Source: Protula sp. h YS-2021 | Taxonomy: Eukaryota; Annelida; Polychaeta; Sabellida; Serpulidae | Assembly: GCA_949752745.1 (NCBI GenBank) | Contig: OX457026.1 | Location: 28,458,116 to 28,522,115 of the forward strand | DNA: 64,000 nt | Reading direction: 5' to 3' | Part shown: positions 35,610-47,244 of the stretch, one piece after another | Position numbering within the stretch: position 1 is the stretch's first letter | Layout of the letters: each line of letters starts with the position of its first letter | Translations under genes and position numbers: made by a program | Notes under the pieces: generated by a model | Seen by the model: the letters and a program-made list of their open reading frames with translations, nothing else | Databases searched by the model: none | What the model was told of the DNA's origin: nothing

Positions 35610-35698
35610 TCAATGTTTATCCAAAGACTTAATCAAAAGTCTACATGCTTCAGTGATTTTCCTCGTCGCTTTGGATAAATCTTCTCTGGAATCATCAC
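35610..35698 (-). CDS. PLAT gene exon 4 (C-terminal tail)
   Basis: The acceptor is AATTTTCACAG. The exon encodes DDSREDLSKATRKITEACRL and a short Leu/Lys-rich end, then TGA at 35612-35610. Confidence 0.8.
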
Positions 35699-38600
35699 CT
35701 GTGAAAATTGAAACAGAGAGTGGATGTCAAATTCAGGTGAAATTAAAAGAATTTTAAATTTAAGTTTTTTTATTTCCTTTCTCTTTGACACACTTTCTCA
35801 AAAACAAGTGCACCGCATAAACGTCATCGCCACATTTGTATTGCTATGATGCAGCAATTTCTTTGTTAGCCGCCCCCCACCCCCGCCCCCCCAAAAAAAA
35901 AATACTGGCGATCTGGCATGATAAGTGAATAAAAAATTTTGTGTGATGTTTGTAATTAAACATTTGTCAAATTTATCCCGAGAATGAAAAAAAATAATAG
36001 CAATATGATACATTATATAAAGCTATATTAGTTAGTACTTACGATCAATAACAACCGATAAGTTATTATCTTTTAGCCAACAGTCGCAGGTAAATGTTAT
36101 ATCATCCACAACAACCCTGTCGAGTAGCCAACCGGCGTAAAGTCCTGAACCGTCACTCCTCATTTTAATCTTCTCCAGCGTCCCAATAGGCTTAGTTGAG
36201 ATGTGAAATACGTTCGTGCTTAAAAATATTAACAATTATTATAACCGTTGAAAAAACAACAAAGTAATAATTTGAACGTACTAACACGTATGGAATAAAG
36301 ATATATGCATTATATGTAATTATGTATTCATTTACGTATATTGTTTCTGCATTTGCATTTCTTTTTGCTAGTATGAGTTAAAATAATAGTGAAACATTGG
36401 TAAAAGTAGTTTTTTTTATTAAAATCAGAATATGAACTTCGCCGGCTACAGTATGGAATAACTATAAATAGTGTCCGTGATAACACGCAGGTCACGACCC
36501 ACCTAAGCCTCCGAACCGCTCTAAGAAAACTATGGAATGTCGTTTTAACATTTAATGCTTATTTTTGATATCAAAATATATTTAGAGATATCAATAAATC
36601 AATGTAGATCTCATTAATTTATATTTTGCTATAAATAATTGAACTTTAGATGTCCAAAATTTATTTTTGAGATGAAAACATCAATTGTTCAAACCTAAAA
36701 AGATCTTAAGGGAGACACACACTCACATAAAATATAACGAATCGTCAATTGAATTTTGGAGATGAAAATTTGAATTACTGAGATCAATAATAACAACACA
36801 ATTTTTTTTTATCTAAAGAATTGCTTCTTTTTTTGTACAGTAAAAAATAAAAATAAAGATTCTGTATACAAGGACAGCCATTATTTATTTACAGATGCGT
36901 GTTTCTTATTTTTTTATTTAAAAAAAATGGACTGATATTTTGATATCAAGAATCAGTTTTTTGAGATAAAAAAAATCGTTTGCAGATATCAAAATACAAA
37001 TTAAAAAAGTGTCAGTCTGAAATAATGATATCTGAAATAAATTCTTGATATCAATCCTGTGGTAGAATCCTATGACAGAATCATGTGGTAGAATCCTTAC
37101 TTTCCTACTCTGTAGAAATAATTCCAATAGGCTGCGGGGACAGCAACTAATAACAGTGGGGAGCTTCGGCTCCTGGCTGCTCTTATTAGAGTGGCCGCCA
37201 CAAATTGTGAAATGAAGCTAAACCTGTCATGGTGTGTGTGTGTGTGCGCGTGTGCGCGTGAGAGTGTAGGGGGATAACTAAAAAAAATTAAAAAATTTAC
37301 CTTCCACCATAATACACTTTTATGTGCCTTGAACTCATGTGGCGTGAGAGTGTAGGGGGGGGGGGGGGATAAATAAAAAATAAAAAAACTTACCTTTCAC
37401 CATAATACACTTTTATGTGCCCTGAACTCATGTGGTTTAAAAAAACCTCACAAGCCCCTTAGTATTTTTCTCCCTTTCCCTTCTTTTTGACATTTCAGCG
37501 TAAGTAACTTATTTCAACTCAAATCGTGAAATAACAACATCACAATGACGTTTCGTTTACGCGCACTCTGCTGTAAATGTCGTCACAGTCATAACTCAGT
37601 ATAATAAAAAAATTTCCTCTGCCAGTATGATATTTAAAAAAACAGAATCAAGGGGTACAATCTTGGTGTGCTATCCTGTGGCAGAATCCTGTGCAAGAAA
37701 TCTGTGCCAGAAATCTGTTTCAGAAATCTGTTTCAGAAATCCGTGCAAGAAATCTGTTTCAGAAATATATGTCAGAAATCTATTTCCGAAATCTGTTTCA
37801 GAAATCTGTGCCAGAAATCTGTTTCACAAATCTGCTTCAGAAATCGGTTTCAGAAATCTGTGCCAGAAATCTGTTTCAGAAGACTCGTTTCTCTACTACT
37901 AGTTGTGGTGGTGTTGGTGTTGGTGGTGGTGGGTGGGTCGGGAATGAGGCTATTAATATGTTTCTAATGGATTTTTGTACATGGCAGGTACCACTTGCGG
38001 TGGTTGGTGAGAGTAGGGGTCAGGGGTGGAGTGGGGGAGTGGAGGGCAAAGATTAGGTTGTGGGGGGGGGGGGGGAGTGATGGGGGTGATGGTTGAGGAT
38101 TTAAGCTACATTCCATCAGATAACCACTGTTCAGCAATAATTGATTTTTCATGAAGACGGTGAAAAATAAAAAAGCCTGCAAACGCAAAAGCGACAGCGC
38201 CCACCCCCTGAATGTGCGAACTCATTGAAGCATAACGTATTCTTACAGTTCTGCTGCGATATACGGAAGCAGGAAAAGTACATCAATTTTGTAGTTTTTT
38301 AAAACTGCGTAAATTTGAATCGATTTATGCTATAACGCTTGTAAAATAAAGCTAAATTTTGGCGTCTGAAATAGCGTTTACCCGAAGAGCCCTTTTCAAT
38401 ATTTAAGTTTTTTCAGATATCCCAAATCGTATACCGTATAAAAAAATATGTTATGAAAAGGTCAAGGTTGTTGCACGCCAAAAGCATTTGCCGCTGAAGA
38501 AAAAGCCGCCTTTGGATATATCAGGATATATCAAGCAGTGAGAAAACAGAGGGCGGGATTGTGCACCCCTCCAGTCCCCGCTCCCTACCCCACACACCCA

Positions 38601-41600
38601 TTTACACCACCATCCCATCCATGTTCAACTGTAAAATCGCATACGCCCGCACCCCTCTACCCCCCTCCCCCACCTACCCCAGACAAATCTGTGCAAGTAC
38701 TTCCATTTATATGCCATGGCTGTATTCCCTACTGTAGGTAGTACAGCCTGTAGGTAGTACAGCCATGGTTGTATTTCCTACTCTATATAATAGAGACTGT
38801 AGGTAGTAGAGCCTGTAAGTAGTACAGCCATGGCTATTTTGCCTACTGTAGGTAATAGAGGCTGTAGGTAGTAGAGCCAGTAAGTAGTAGAGCCATGGCT
38901 ATATTGCCTACTGTAGGCAGTACAGCCCTGTTTCGACGATGACCCCGTCTCTAAATTGCAGTGCTGACGAGTTTTAAACTCGCGGCCTCTCGATTGAAAG
39001 TCTGACGCGCTACTAATACGCCACTAGGTCTGTTCAATGTATAAAGCAACGGCACTCGAAAAAAATTCAAAGTGATGGATATGTTCATAACAGTTGAGAG
39101 AGCCTATCTGCATCGAAAATATCTTTGAGGAAGGGTCGTTTTAAATGCAAAATAAATCAAAGCTTTTTGTGTGAAGTTTAAACTTTAAAATAGAGTTTGA
39201 GAGCTCATTAACAATAACAGGCAACAATCTTAAACACAACACAAATGAATAATGGTAAATAAAAATTATGTGACGGTACGAAATTTAAGTTTAAGGGCGT
39301 ATGTCCTTTGATACAAATTATTTTTTTCTTGTAGTTGTCTGAAATTGGTCAATTTTAAAGCTTTAAAATTTTAATCTATCGGTCACTCGTCTTAACTGTC
39401 ACATGTTTTGTTGTTTTCTTAAATAATTTTTATTACTTTATGAATGACGATCATTTATTCTTGCTTATTATTTAAAAGATTGAAATCTTAGTACACTTTA
39501 TTCCTCGATATTTTGGTTTACTTTCTGATTGAAACCATAAACATCAGAACTGGCGTACACGTTCATTCTTAATTTATCGTACTCATCAAATTTTAAATAC
39601 TACGAACACTACCTATTAATTTATACATCTCGAATGAAGACAAAGAGAAAGCATACTTACGCTCCTTGTTCAAAATCGTTGCCGATATTGTCCAAATAGT
39701 GCTCCGATGAGTTATCCGCGCTGCCATAAAGCGTAATGAAGATATCTGAAGCAGTACCCGCATTTGTGTCACTCCCTGTGGTTACTTGAACAGTGTGTCT
39801 CTGGCCTGTAACAAATGTTCACGTGGTAATTTGCCGCAATCCGAAGCTGATATTTGGTTCCCATTATTTTATTTTTCTATCTACATGTTTAGCTCTAATA
39901 CTTCATAACTTCGATAAAATGTTCACTTTGATAAATCTAATTAGAATTAAAGGTGTAACAAAATGACATCAAGGCAGAATGTGCCATTGGCAAACATATT
40001 ATTGCTGTCGTTTCAATAATGTTGGTTATTGGACAGGCAGAAACTAGCATTGTACACGTTTAGAATGAAGTATTACTTTTATTATCTGCCTAATTTTTGC
40101 ATTGGTTTTGCCCTTTTTGTCTTAAATCTTACTGGAACTATTTAGGCATTTAGTATGCTCAGTTAGGGCTCAACATATCAGTAATGCCGTCAGCCCGTAC
40201 TGATTTACCATCTTTTTATTTATTGTATCCTTCTTAGAACCGCTGTAAGGCTGTTAAATAAAGCGGGGGACTGGCGGTTAGCGAAATTTTTGTTGCAATG
40301 GGGAAGAGGCAGCTACCCGAATAGGGCATTAACCAGAGAATAAGGGAAACATAAGAAAAAAATATTACCACTGGGAGAGGGCACGTTGATAAGGACAGTA
40401 GAATGATAAAGTTAAGCTAGAGAGTTCAAAATGTTACAAACCGATATTCTATTTTGCTTCAGTTTCACAGTATATTTAAGATTGTCTATGTCATTTTATA
40501 TTAAACTAGACCGAATTTCGCTACACGTAGCGAAATGACACCCACTTGCAATGGTACAATCTATCTGGTTAAAGACACATTTTTCAGTCTTTCCACATAA
40601 TTGTCAGCTTCCGAATTATTATCATGAACAAGGATATCGAAGTAAATATAATGTAATCTCAAATAATCAAATTCCCGTTTTCTAACTGTTTTTAAGATAA
40701 TGGACAACTACCGGTTTGTGACCTTGACCATGACGGAGGAGGTCAAGGTCACCGAGGTACCTCTTATGTAACGTCTTTTAGGCCCAAAGGGTCGAAAATA
40801 AGCTCAAAATCGCTCTATCTCTAACCGTTTTCGAGATAATGGTCAACTTCCGGTTTTTTGACCTTGACCATGACGGAGGAGGTCAAGGTCACCGAGGTAC
40901 CTCTTATATAACGTCTTTTAAACCCAAAGGGCCGAAAATAAGCTCAAAATCGCTCTATCTCTAACCCTTTTCGAGATAATGGTCAACGTCCGGTTTTTGA
41001 CCTTGACCATGACGGAGGAGGTCAAGGTCACCGAGGTACCTCTTATATAACGTCTTTTAAACCCAAAGGGTCGAAAATAAGCTCAAAATCGCTCTATCTC
41101 TAACCGTTTTCGAGATCATGGTCAATTTCTGGTTTTTGACCTTGACCATGACGGAGGAGGTCAAGGTCACCGAGGTACCTCTTATGTAACGTCTTTTTAG
41201 GCCCAAAGGGTCGAAAATAAGCTCAAAATCGCTCTATCTCTAACCGTTTTCGAGATAATGGTCAACTTCCGGTTTTTGACCTTGACCATGACGGAGGAGG
41301 TCAAGGTCACCGAGGTACCTCTTATATAACGTCGTTTAAACCCAAAGGGTCGAAAATAAGCTCAAAATCGCTCTATCTCTAACCGTTTTCGAGATAATGG
41401 TCAATTTCCGGTTTCTGACCTTGACCATGACGGAGGAGGTCAAGGTCACCGAGGTACCTCTTATGTAACGTCTTTTAGGCCCAAAGGGTCGAAAATAAGC
41501 TCAAAATCGCTCTATCTATAACCGTTTTCGAGATAATGGTCAACTTCCGGTTTTTGACCTTGACCATGACGGAGGAGGTCAAGGTCACCGAGGTACCTCT

Positions 41601-44600
41601 TATATAACGTCTTTTAGGCCCAAAGGGTCGAAAATAAGCTCAAAATCGCTCTATCTCTAACCGTTTTCGAGATAATGGTCAATTTCCGGTTTTTGACCTT
41701 GACCATGACGGAGGAGGTCAAGGTCACCGAGGTACCTCTTATGTAACGTCTTTTAGGCCCAAAGGGTCGAAAATAAGCTCAAAATCGCTCTATCTCTAAC
41801 CGTTTTCGAGATAATGGTCAACTTCCGGTTTTTGACCTTGACCATGACGGAGGAGGTCAAGGTCACCGAGGTACCTCTTATGCAACGTCTTTTAGGCCCA
41901 AAGGGTCGAAAATAAGCTCAAAATCGCTCTATCTCTAAACGTTTACGAGATAATGGTCAACTTCCGGTTTTTGACCTTGACCGTGACGGAGAAGGTCAAG
42001 GTCAAAGAGGTACGTCTTATAAAACGTCTTTTAGGCCCAAAGGGTCGAAAATAAGCTCAAAATCGCTCTATCTCTAACCGTTTTCGAGATAATGGTCAAT
42101 TTCCGGTTTTTGACCTTGACCATGACGGAGGAGGTCAAGGTCACCGAGGTACCTCTTATGTAACGTCTTTTAGGCCCAAAGGGTCGAAAATAAGCTTAAA
42201 ATCGCTCTATCTCTAACCGTTTTCGAGATAGTGGTTATCTTCCGATTTTTGACCTTGACCATGACGGAGGAGGTCAAGGTCACCGAGGTACCTCTTATAT
42301 AACGTCTTTTAAACCCAGAGGGTCAAAAAAAGCTCAAAATCGCTCAATCTCTAACCGTTTTCGAGATAATGGTCAATTTCCGGTTTTTGACCTTGACCAT
42401 GACGGAGGAGGTCAAGGTCACCGAGGTACCTCTTATGTAACGTCTTTTAGGCCCAAAGGGTCGAAAATAAGCTCAAAATCGCTCTATCTCTAACCGTTTT
42501 CGAGATAATGGTCAACTTCCGGTTTTTGACCTTGACCATGACGGAGGAGGTCAAGGTCACCGAGGTACCTCTTATATAACGTCTTTTAGGCCCAAAGGGT
42601 CGAAAATAAGCTCAAAATCGCTCTATCTCTAACCGTTTTCGAGATAATGGTCAATTTCCGGTTTTTGACTTGACCATGACGGAGGAGGTCAAGGTCACCG
42701 AGGTACCTCTTATGTAACGTCTTTAAGGCCCAAAGGGTCGAAAATAAGCTTAAAATCGCTCTATCTCTAACCGTTTTCGAGATAGTGGTTATCTTCCGAT
42801 TTTTGACCTTGACCATGACGGAGGAGGTCAAGGTCACCGAGGTACCTCTTATATAGCGTCTTTTAAACCCAGAGGGTCGAAAAAAAGCTCAAAATTGCTC
42901 AATCTCTAACCGTTTTCGAGATAATGGTCAATTTCCGGTTTTTGACCTTGACCATGACGGAGGAGGTCAAGGTCACCGAGGTACCTCTTATGTAACGTCT
43001 TTTAGGCCCAAAGGGTCGAAAATAAGCTCAAACTCGCTCTATCTCTAACCGTTTTCGAGATAATGGTCAACTTCCGGTTTTTGACCTTGACCATGACGGA
43101 GGAGGTCAAGGTCACCGAGGTACCTCTTATACAACGTCTTTTAGGCCCAAAGGGTCGAAAATAAGCTCAAAATCGCTCTATCTCTAACCGTTTTCGAGAT
43201 AATGGTCAACTTCCGGTTTTTGACCTTGACCGTGACGGAGGAGGTCAAGGTCACCGAGGTACCTCTTATATAACGTCTTTTAGGCCCAAAGGGTCGAAAA
43301 TAAGCTCATAATCGCTCTATGTCTAACCGTTTTCGAGCTAGTGGACAATTTTTCTCTAACGGATTGCAATATACAAAAGTTACATGACCTTGACCTTGAC
43401 ACTGAATGTCGAGATTCCATCCATGATGTTACTGCCTACTGACACCGTACACGTGGTGAAACAAGGATTTGAGCGCTATTTCAAGCAATTTTTCGTGATG
43501 GAATAGGTTTTTGGAAAAATATTTTGACCTCAATTTGACCTTGACCTTGAAGGTCAAGGTCAAAAAGTTTTGCGGATTTCACGACAACTCATTACCTTCT
43601 ATGTCTCTGCCAAATGCCGTCTTTCTACTACAAACCGTGTAGGAGGAGTTTTCTGGACACCACTTTGAGGTAAAAAACCTTTGACCTCAATTTGACCTTG
43701 ACCTTCAAGGTCAAGGTCAAAAAAAATTTGCGGATTTCACGACATCTCGTCACCCTCTATCTCTGTGCCAAATTTCATCGTCCTACGTCAAATAGCGTAG
43801 GAGGAGTTTTCTGGAAACCTCCGTGACGGAAAAAAAGGAAGGAATAAACGGCCAGAATTCTTTGCAAAGTATACCCATTTGCAAACTCTGTTTGCAAGTG
43901 GGAATAAAGAGTGCCACGCGTATTTAGAAAAAATTTTAAAAAAATGATTAGCTGTGTTATGAAATATCAAACATGCTTATAGGTTGGGGGCACCGGGTCA
44001 CTCTTGCCCATCACATGTTGCTCTCTGACTTTTCAATCATTTCCTTATATACGGAAACCTGAGCATATAATAATATATTTGCGAATCTGCGCTAAAGGAG
44101 ATTGGATTAATTAAACACTTTAATCTTGAAATGAATTATAGAATGCATTTCGTTTTCAGTCTGTAAACACAAACTGTTTGCTTGTTGATTAAGGAAACTG
44201 CCATATTTAAGAATATAATTTCGAAATGAGTTTTTAAAAAATGGAGAATGTGACTATTTTACATTGGTAATGTTATACCAGTGATAAGTTGATGCTAATT
44301 TTGTAAGTTCAGGGACGATAATCAGAAATTACAGAAGAAAATAATTATTGTACTCCTTTCAGTTCGTTTTGATAATGTTGCTTTTCAATTTTTCTCCTAT
44401 ATTTAAAATTTTTACATTGCTTGACTTTTACATCTCCAAAAATGCTACTGAGTCAGTTCCTGGATTGGTGAGTCGGTCATCACACAAAATCCACCCAGCA
44501 ACACTATGGAAAGATGTTGTTTCGTCTTTAACTACAATAAGGAATTCAGACAGCTAGTCAACGTTGCAATATTAAAAGGTTAAAAAGACGCTGTGAAATT

Positions 44601-44998
44601 AGTTCCTACACTAAAGTCTACGTCCTGTGGCTTTTAGCTTAACTGTTTCATTTTCGGATCGAAAAGAAAAACCAGATGAACCGTCCATTTACAAGAGGAA
44701 TCAATGTTTGTCTATCTGTGTTATCTTAAACTATCACCGTATTCAGCGAAAAGGAAAGAACGGATAACCGCTCTATCACAAAACAATGAATTTTTCGTGC
44801 ATCTGCTTTGTATAAAACCTTCACAGTATTCAAAACAATGGAGAAAGTAGGAGAACCGGTCTATTAAAAAATTAAATTAATTTACTTACTGACTCTCTCT
44901 TCTTTCTCCAGCAACATCTCAATAAATCTCCCATCTTCTTGGTCTATTGATGACGCTTGTGTGGAAGCGATCAATAAAACAACAAGTTTAAAATTCAT
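35610..44998 (-). CDS. Secreted single-PLAT-domain protein, complete four-exon gene
   Basis: Exons 44998-44890, 39805-39661, 36218-36043 and 35698-35610 join with matching phases (1, 2, 1) and canonical GT/AG borders into 172 residues plus TGA. Residues 1-17 (MNFKLVVLLIASTQASS) are a signal peptide. A short acidic linker follows. Residues about 37-143 form a PLAT/LH2 beta-sandwich: HTVQVTTGSDTNAGTASDIF, ITLYGSADNSSEH, then KIKMRSDGSGLYAGWLLDRV and FTCDCWL. The tail is short and basic. PLAT domains bind lipid membranes or protein partners and are usually parts of lipoxygenases, lipases, polycystins or LOXHD1. A free-standing secreted one is less usual, and its role here is unknown. No catalytic domain is attached. 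Exon reading is strong, so the gene looks intact. Confidence 0.85.
36043..36218 (-). CDS. PLAT gene exon 3 (second half of PLAT domain)
   Basis: The acceptor is TATTTTTAAG and the donor GATC/GTAAGT. It carries the PLAT hallmarks 'KI.....GSG...GW.LD.V.V' and the Cys-x-Cys-Trp-Leu strand in place of the usual 'F.C..WL'. Confidence 0.88.
36531..37060. mobile_element. AT-rich MITE, copy C (reversed, one end lost)
   Basis: Starts TATGGAATGTCGTTTTAACA followed by TTTAATGCTTA, the reverse complement of the right end of copies A and B. The interior has the same GATATCAA/AGATATC words. The far end near 37060 lacks the inverted terminus, so this copy is truncated. It lies in intron 2 of the PLAT gene. 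Confidence 0.75.
37260..37432. repeat. Duplicate of about 84 bp with G run
   Basis: GAGAGTGTAGGGGG ... CACCATAATACACTTTTATG ... GAACTCATGTGG occurs twice. The second copy's G tract has expanded to 14 Gs. Confidence 0.85.
37690..37887. repeat. 13-bp minisatellite (AGAAATCTGTTTC)
   Basis: About 15 units of AGAAATCTGTTTC and AGAAATCTGTGCC alternate irregularly. Because 13 is not a multiple of three and the unit lacks stops, all three + frames are open here, giving Lys-Ser-Val-type repeat peptides that are not evidence of a gene. Confidence 0.93.
38715..38932. repeat. Tandem repeat, about three units of 65-75 bp
   Basis: The words CCTACTGTAGGTAGTA, GCCTGTAAGTAGTA and AGCCATGGCTAT recur in order. 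Short CTACTGTAGGTAG inverted repeats lie within each unit. Confidence 0.85.
38960..39034 (-). other. tRNA-like sequence (SINE head or tRNA pseudogene)
   Basis: On the minus strand, TAGTGGCGTATTAGTAGCGC resembles a tRNA A-box and D-arm. TTTCAATC sits at the anticodon-loop position, and GCGAGTTTAAAACTCGTC is a perfect stem but a poor B-box. The acceptor stem does not pair well. A decayed tRNA-derived SINE is likelier than a working tRNA. Confidence 0.35.
39661..39805 (-). CDS. PLAT gene exon 2 (first half of PLAT domain)
   Basis: The acceptor is TTTGTTACAG and the donor AGC/GTAAGT. Encodes the first PLAT strands with 'T.GSDTNAGT.SDIFITLYG', the standard PLAT opening, and ends near EHYLDNIGNDFEQG. 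Confidence 0.9.
40680..43350 (+). repeat. 139-bp satellite, 19 units
   Basis: Unit landmark TGACGGAGGAGGTCAAGG starts at 40731, 40871, 41010, 41149, 41289, 41428, 41567, 41706, 41845, 41984, 42123, 42262, 42400, 42539, 42677, 42816, 42955, 43094 and 43233 (two units read slightly differently), spaced 138-140 bp. Each unit carries TGACCTTGACC and GGTCAAGGTCA in inverted orientation about 13 bp apart, then GGTACCTCTTAT and CCGTTTTCGAGATAATGG. Units are over 90% alike by eye. Confidence 0.98.
43510..43825. repeat. Two tandem units of about 157 bp with TGACCTTGACCTT palindromes
   Basis: TTTGACCTCAATTTGACC, a 27-29-bp near-perfect palindrome (TTGACCTTGACCTT facing AAGGTCAAGGTCAA), GCGGATTTCACGACA and GTAGGAGGAGTTTTCTGG recur at a 157-bp offset. 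They are related to the satellite by the TCAAGGTCA word only. Confidence 0.88.
43903..44889. other. Proximal part of PLAT intron 1, no feature
   Basis: AT-rich intronic DNA without repeats or coding signals that I can support. Confidence 0.5.
44890..44998 (-). CDS. PLAT gene exon 1 (signal peptide)
   Basis: The ATG at 44998 is the first in the presumed transcript below the TATA box. It encodes MNFKLVVLLIASTQASSIDQ and an acidic linker rich in Glu, with donor GTCA/GTAAGT, phase 1. Confidence 0.85.
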
Positions 44999-45080
44999 CT
45001 TCTGTATCTGTCGAGTCTAGAGCACCCTTTGTTGCAATTTCAGTCAGGAACTGCTGAAGAGTCGGAGACTCAAACGACAA

Positions 45081-45093
45081 CACGTGTTTTTAT
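45081..45093 (-). promoter_or_regulatory. TATA box with adjacent CACGTG E-box, PLAT gene
   Basis: On the minus strand, TATAAAA (45093-45087) is followed directly by CACGTG (45086-45081). The start codon lies about 90 bp downstream. A transcription start near 45060 would leave a 5' UTR of about 60 bp, a normal layout. Confidence 0.6.
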
Positions 45094-45099
45094 ACAAAG

Positions 45100-47244
45100 T
45101 TGCATTGCTACCCATTAAGGAAAATTGGTTTAGTAAACGTTTCAAAACGCTATGTATTAGCATGTGCGTTGTAATAAGTATAATTTTAGAAGCCCAAACC
45201 GTGAAATTTTTGTGTTGATCTTATGAAGTATTTCACCTAAATTTCAGTCAATTTTAACGTATCAGTGTTTTGATGTTTTAACGTTTTATCCTTTTGCAAA
45301 ACTTATATACAGTATGTTCTTTAAAAGAAAAGAAGCTACAAACTGATTTTTGCCGATCTTTTTCTTTGGTATTTACAACAGTATTTGACATGCTAATTGA
45401 ATCTTTTTTTTTAAAAAAATTATCAAGACTATATACCTTTAAAGAAAAGAAGGTATAAACTATTTTTTGGAACTTTATCTCCGATATTTAAAACACTTTT
45501 TGAGAGCTTATAACTGTAATAATTAATTCTTATGTTTTTTTTTATCAATCTGTGACCTAAACCAGACATGAAGTTGAAAGAGATAATACCGGGACAACAT
45601 TCAACAGTTTTTAAAATCGTCAGTAAAAATGAGCTTCAACCAGTTGTCATATTTCAAATTTAAGGAAACGTTTACTTGTCTTCTGGGTATGGCTGTGCGA
45701 ATATTTGTAAGGAACTTTTTTTTGTTAAAAACCGATCTTTGCTAAAAGCACCTTTGTTATGAATGGTTCGGAAGGATTACCCGTACGTATCCTGCTTATT
45801 TCAATGCTGTGGCTTTTCGTGCAAGAAATGTAAATGTATCTATTCACAATCAAGAACACTTCAAGGAGTTAAATAAAGGCGCTAAAGTGCGTGCGTCAAT
45901 ATTGACAAAAAAATCGCAATTAGCTTCCAAGAAGTAATGTTCAATTATTGACATTGACTCATATTACATTGACACATATTTTCATGTTTCAATAGCCTTA
46001 CTTACACAAAGAAAAATAAAAATTTCAATTTGTGTTCATTTAAATGGAATGGAATTTGTTGAGAGCTTTGAATGATTTTATGGTTCGTTTATTCAGAAAT
46101 ACATATTGGAATGTAGTAATGAAATTATTTCAGAAAACTATTTTGCACTAATGTGTCTCCTGAATTATTCTTCTATTTGCCTGACATTAATTGAAAAAAA
46201 TAAACGGAATTGCGTTTTACAAATTGCCCACGAACTCTACAACTGGCGGAAAGAAATTGATAGCTGAAGTGTGCACGTATTTAAAAAACAGTCAGAACCA
46301 CTAATGCGCTGGATTTAGTAACCCAGTTAGCATTCTGGTGCCTGTCAAGCGTCTAGTTGAGGCCAAGTGATCGATCAACCAATACACTACCTAACAAAGA
46401 GGTTACAGTTACAATTGCTCCGTTTTTTGTCCGAACAAAACAGCAAATTCAATCAAACGTCTTTGTCGTAACGTTGAAAGTTGTCTGAATTTTGCTGCAA
46501 ATGAATGTTGAAATAACGCCTTTTCCCCAAAATTTATGCGACGCCAGGAGAACAATAAAAAACATGTGCCGTATTATAACACACCGGAAATGACAGCCTT
46601 GTTAATTTTTCAGGGAATATTAGTCAAAATGAGGGGCTAAGAAATCAAGGGACACGCTAGTTTTTTTACTTTTGGAAAAGCAGGCATGGAAAGTGACTTT
46701 ATACATATTTTAACACAAAGATTGTTGATTTCTTCTATACAGTGACCTTTAAAGACGTCTATCCGACCACTTCTTCTTGACATCTCTGCAACATCTTTCT
46801 CCCAACGTTTATTCAACGTCTGTTTCAAGATGACTATGGGAGAATAGACGTTGTTTGGCTTTCATTACAATCAAATCTCAACATTTCTTCCGCGTCGCGG
46901 CCTGACGTCTGTACAACGTCTATCGAACATTTAGGTTCTTTTTGAAAATACTTCTTGCTGCAGGACATTCCGAAGCATTGACGTGGACGACATACGGACA
47001 TTAGTAGTAAGACAATGAAATTTGACGATTTTAGCATGGAACTTTGCATGGGAGTACAGAAGAGTATCCGAGTACCTGCGTATTGTTTACGTTGTTTCTG
47101 CTGACGGGTCACCTTCTGATTGCGCAACAATACTCACGTGATTACATGTATGTGATGAAAAGGGAGGTGCATTGACTGGCACTCATACAACGGACAGAGA
47201 ATTTGACATCATACTGGGAGTATTTTTGTATTTGTATAGTCTAA
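45100..47244. other. No gene seen
   Basis: AT-rich upstream flank of the PLAT gene. Around 46790-46920 the words AACGTCT and AGACGTT recur in both orientations (for example CAACGTCTGT, TAGACGTTG), probably a small palindromic repeat. Confidence 0.45.

Larger units (their letters stand above)
40551..43902. mobile_element. Candidate non-autonomous element built around the satellite array
   Basis: The array and its right-hand repeats are bracketed by CCCACTTGCAA (40551-40563 area) and its exact reverse complement TTGCAAGTGGG (43892-43902). Just outside on the left is a perfect 9-bp-stem hairpin TTTCGCTAC-AC-GTAGCGAAA. Bivalve elements of the pearl/HINE kind are also non-autonomous with a central tandem array. 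Whether the 11-bp inverted ends are real termini is an inference. The unit lies in PLAT intron 1. Confidence 0.45.

Noticed and set aside
40680..43350. CRISPR-like regular array
   Set aside because: Units are contiguous with no variable spacers and the genome is eukaryotic; it is a satellite.
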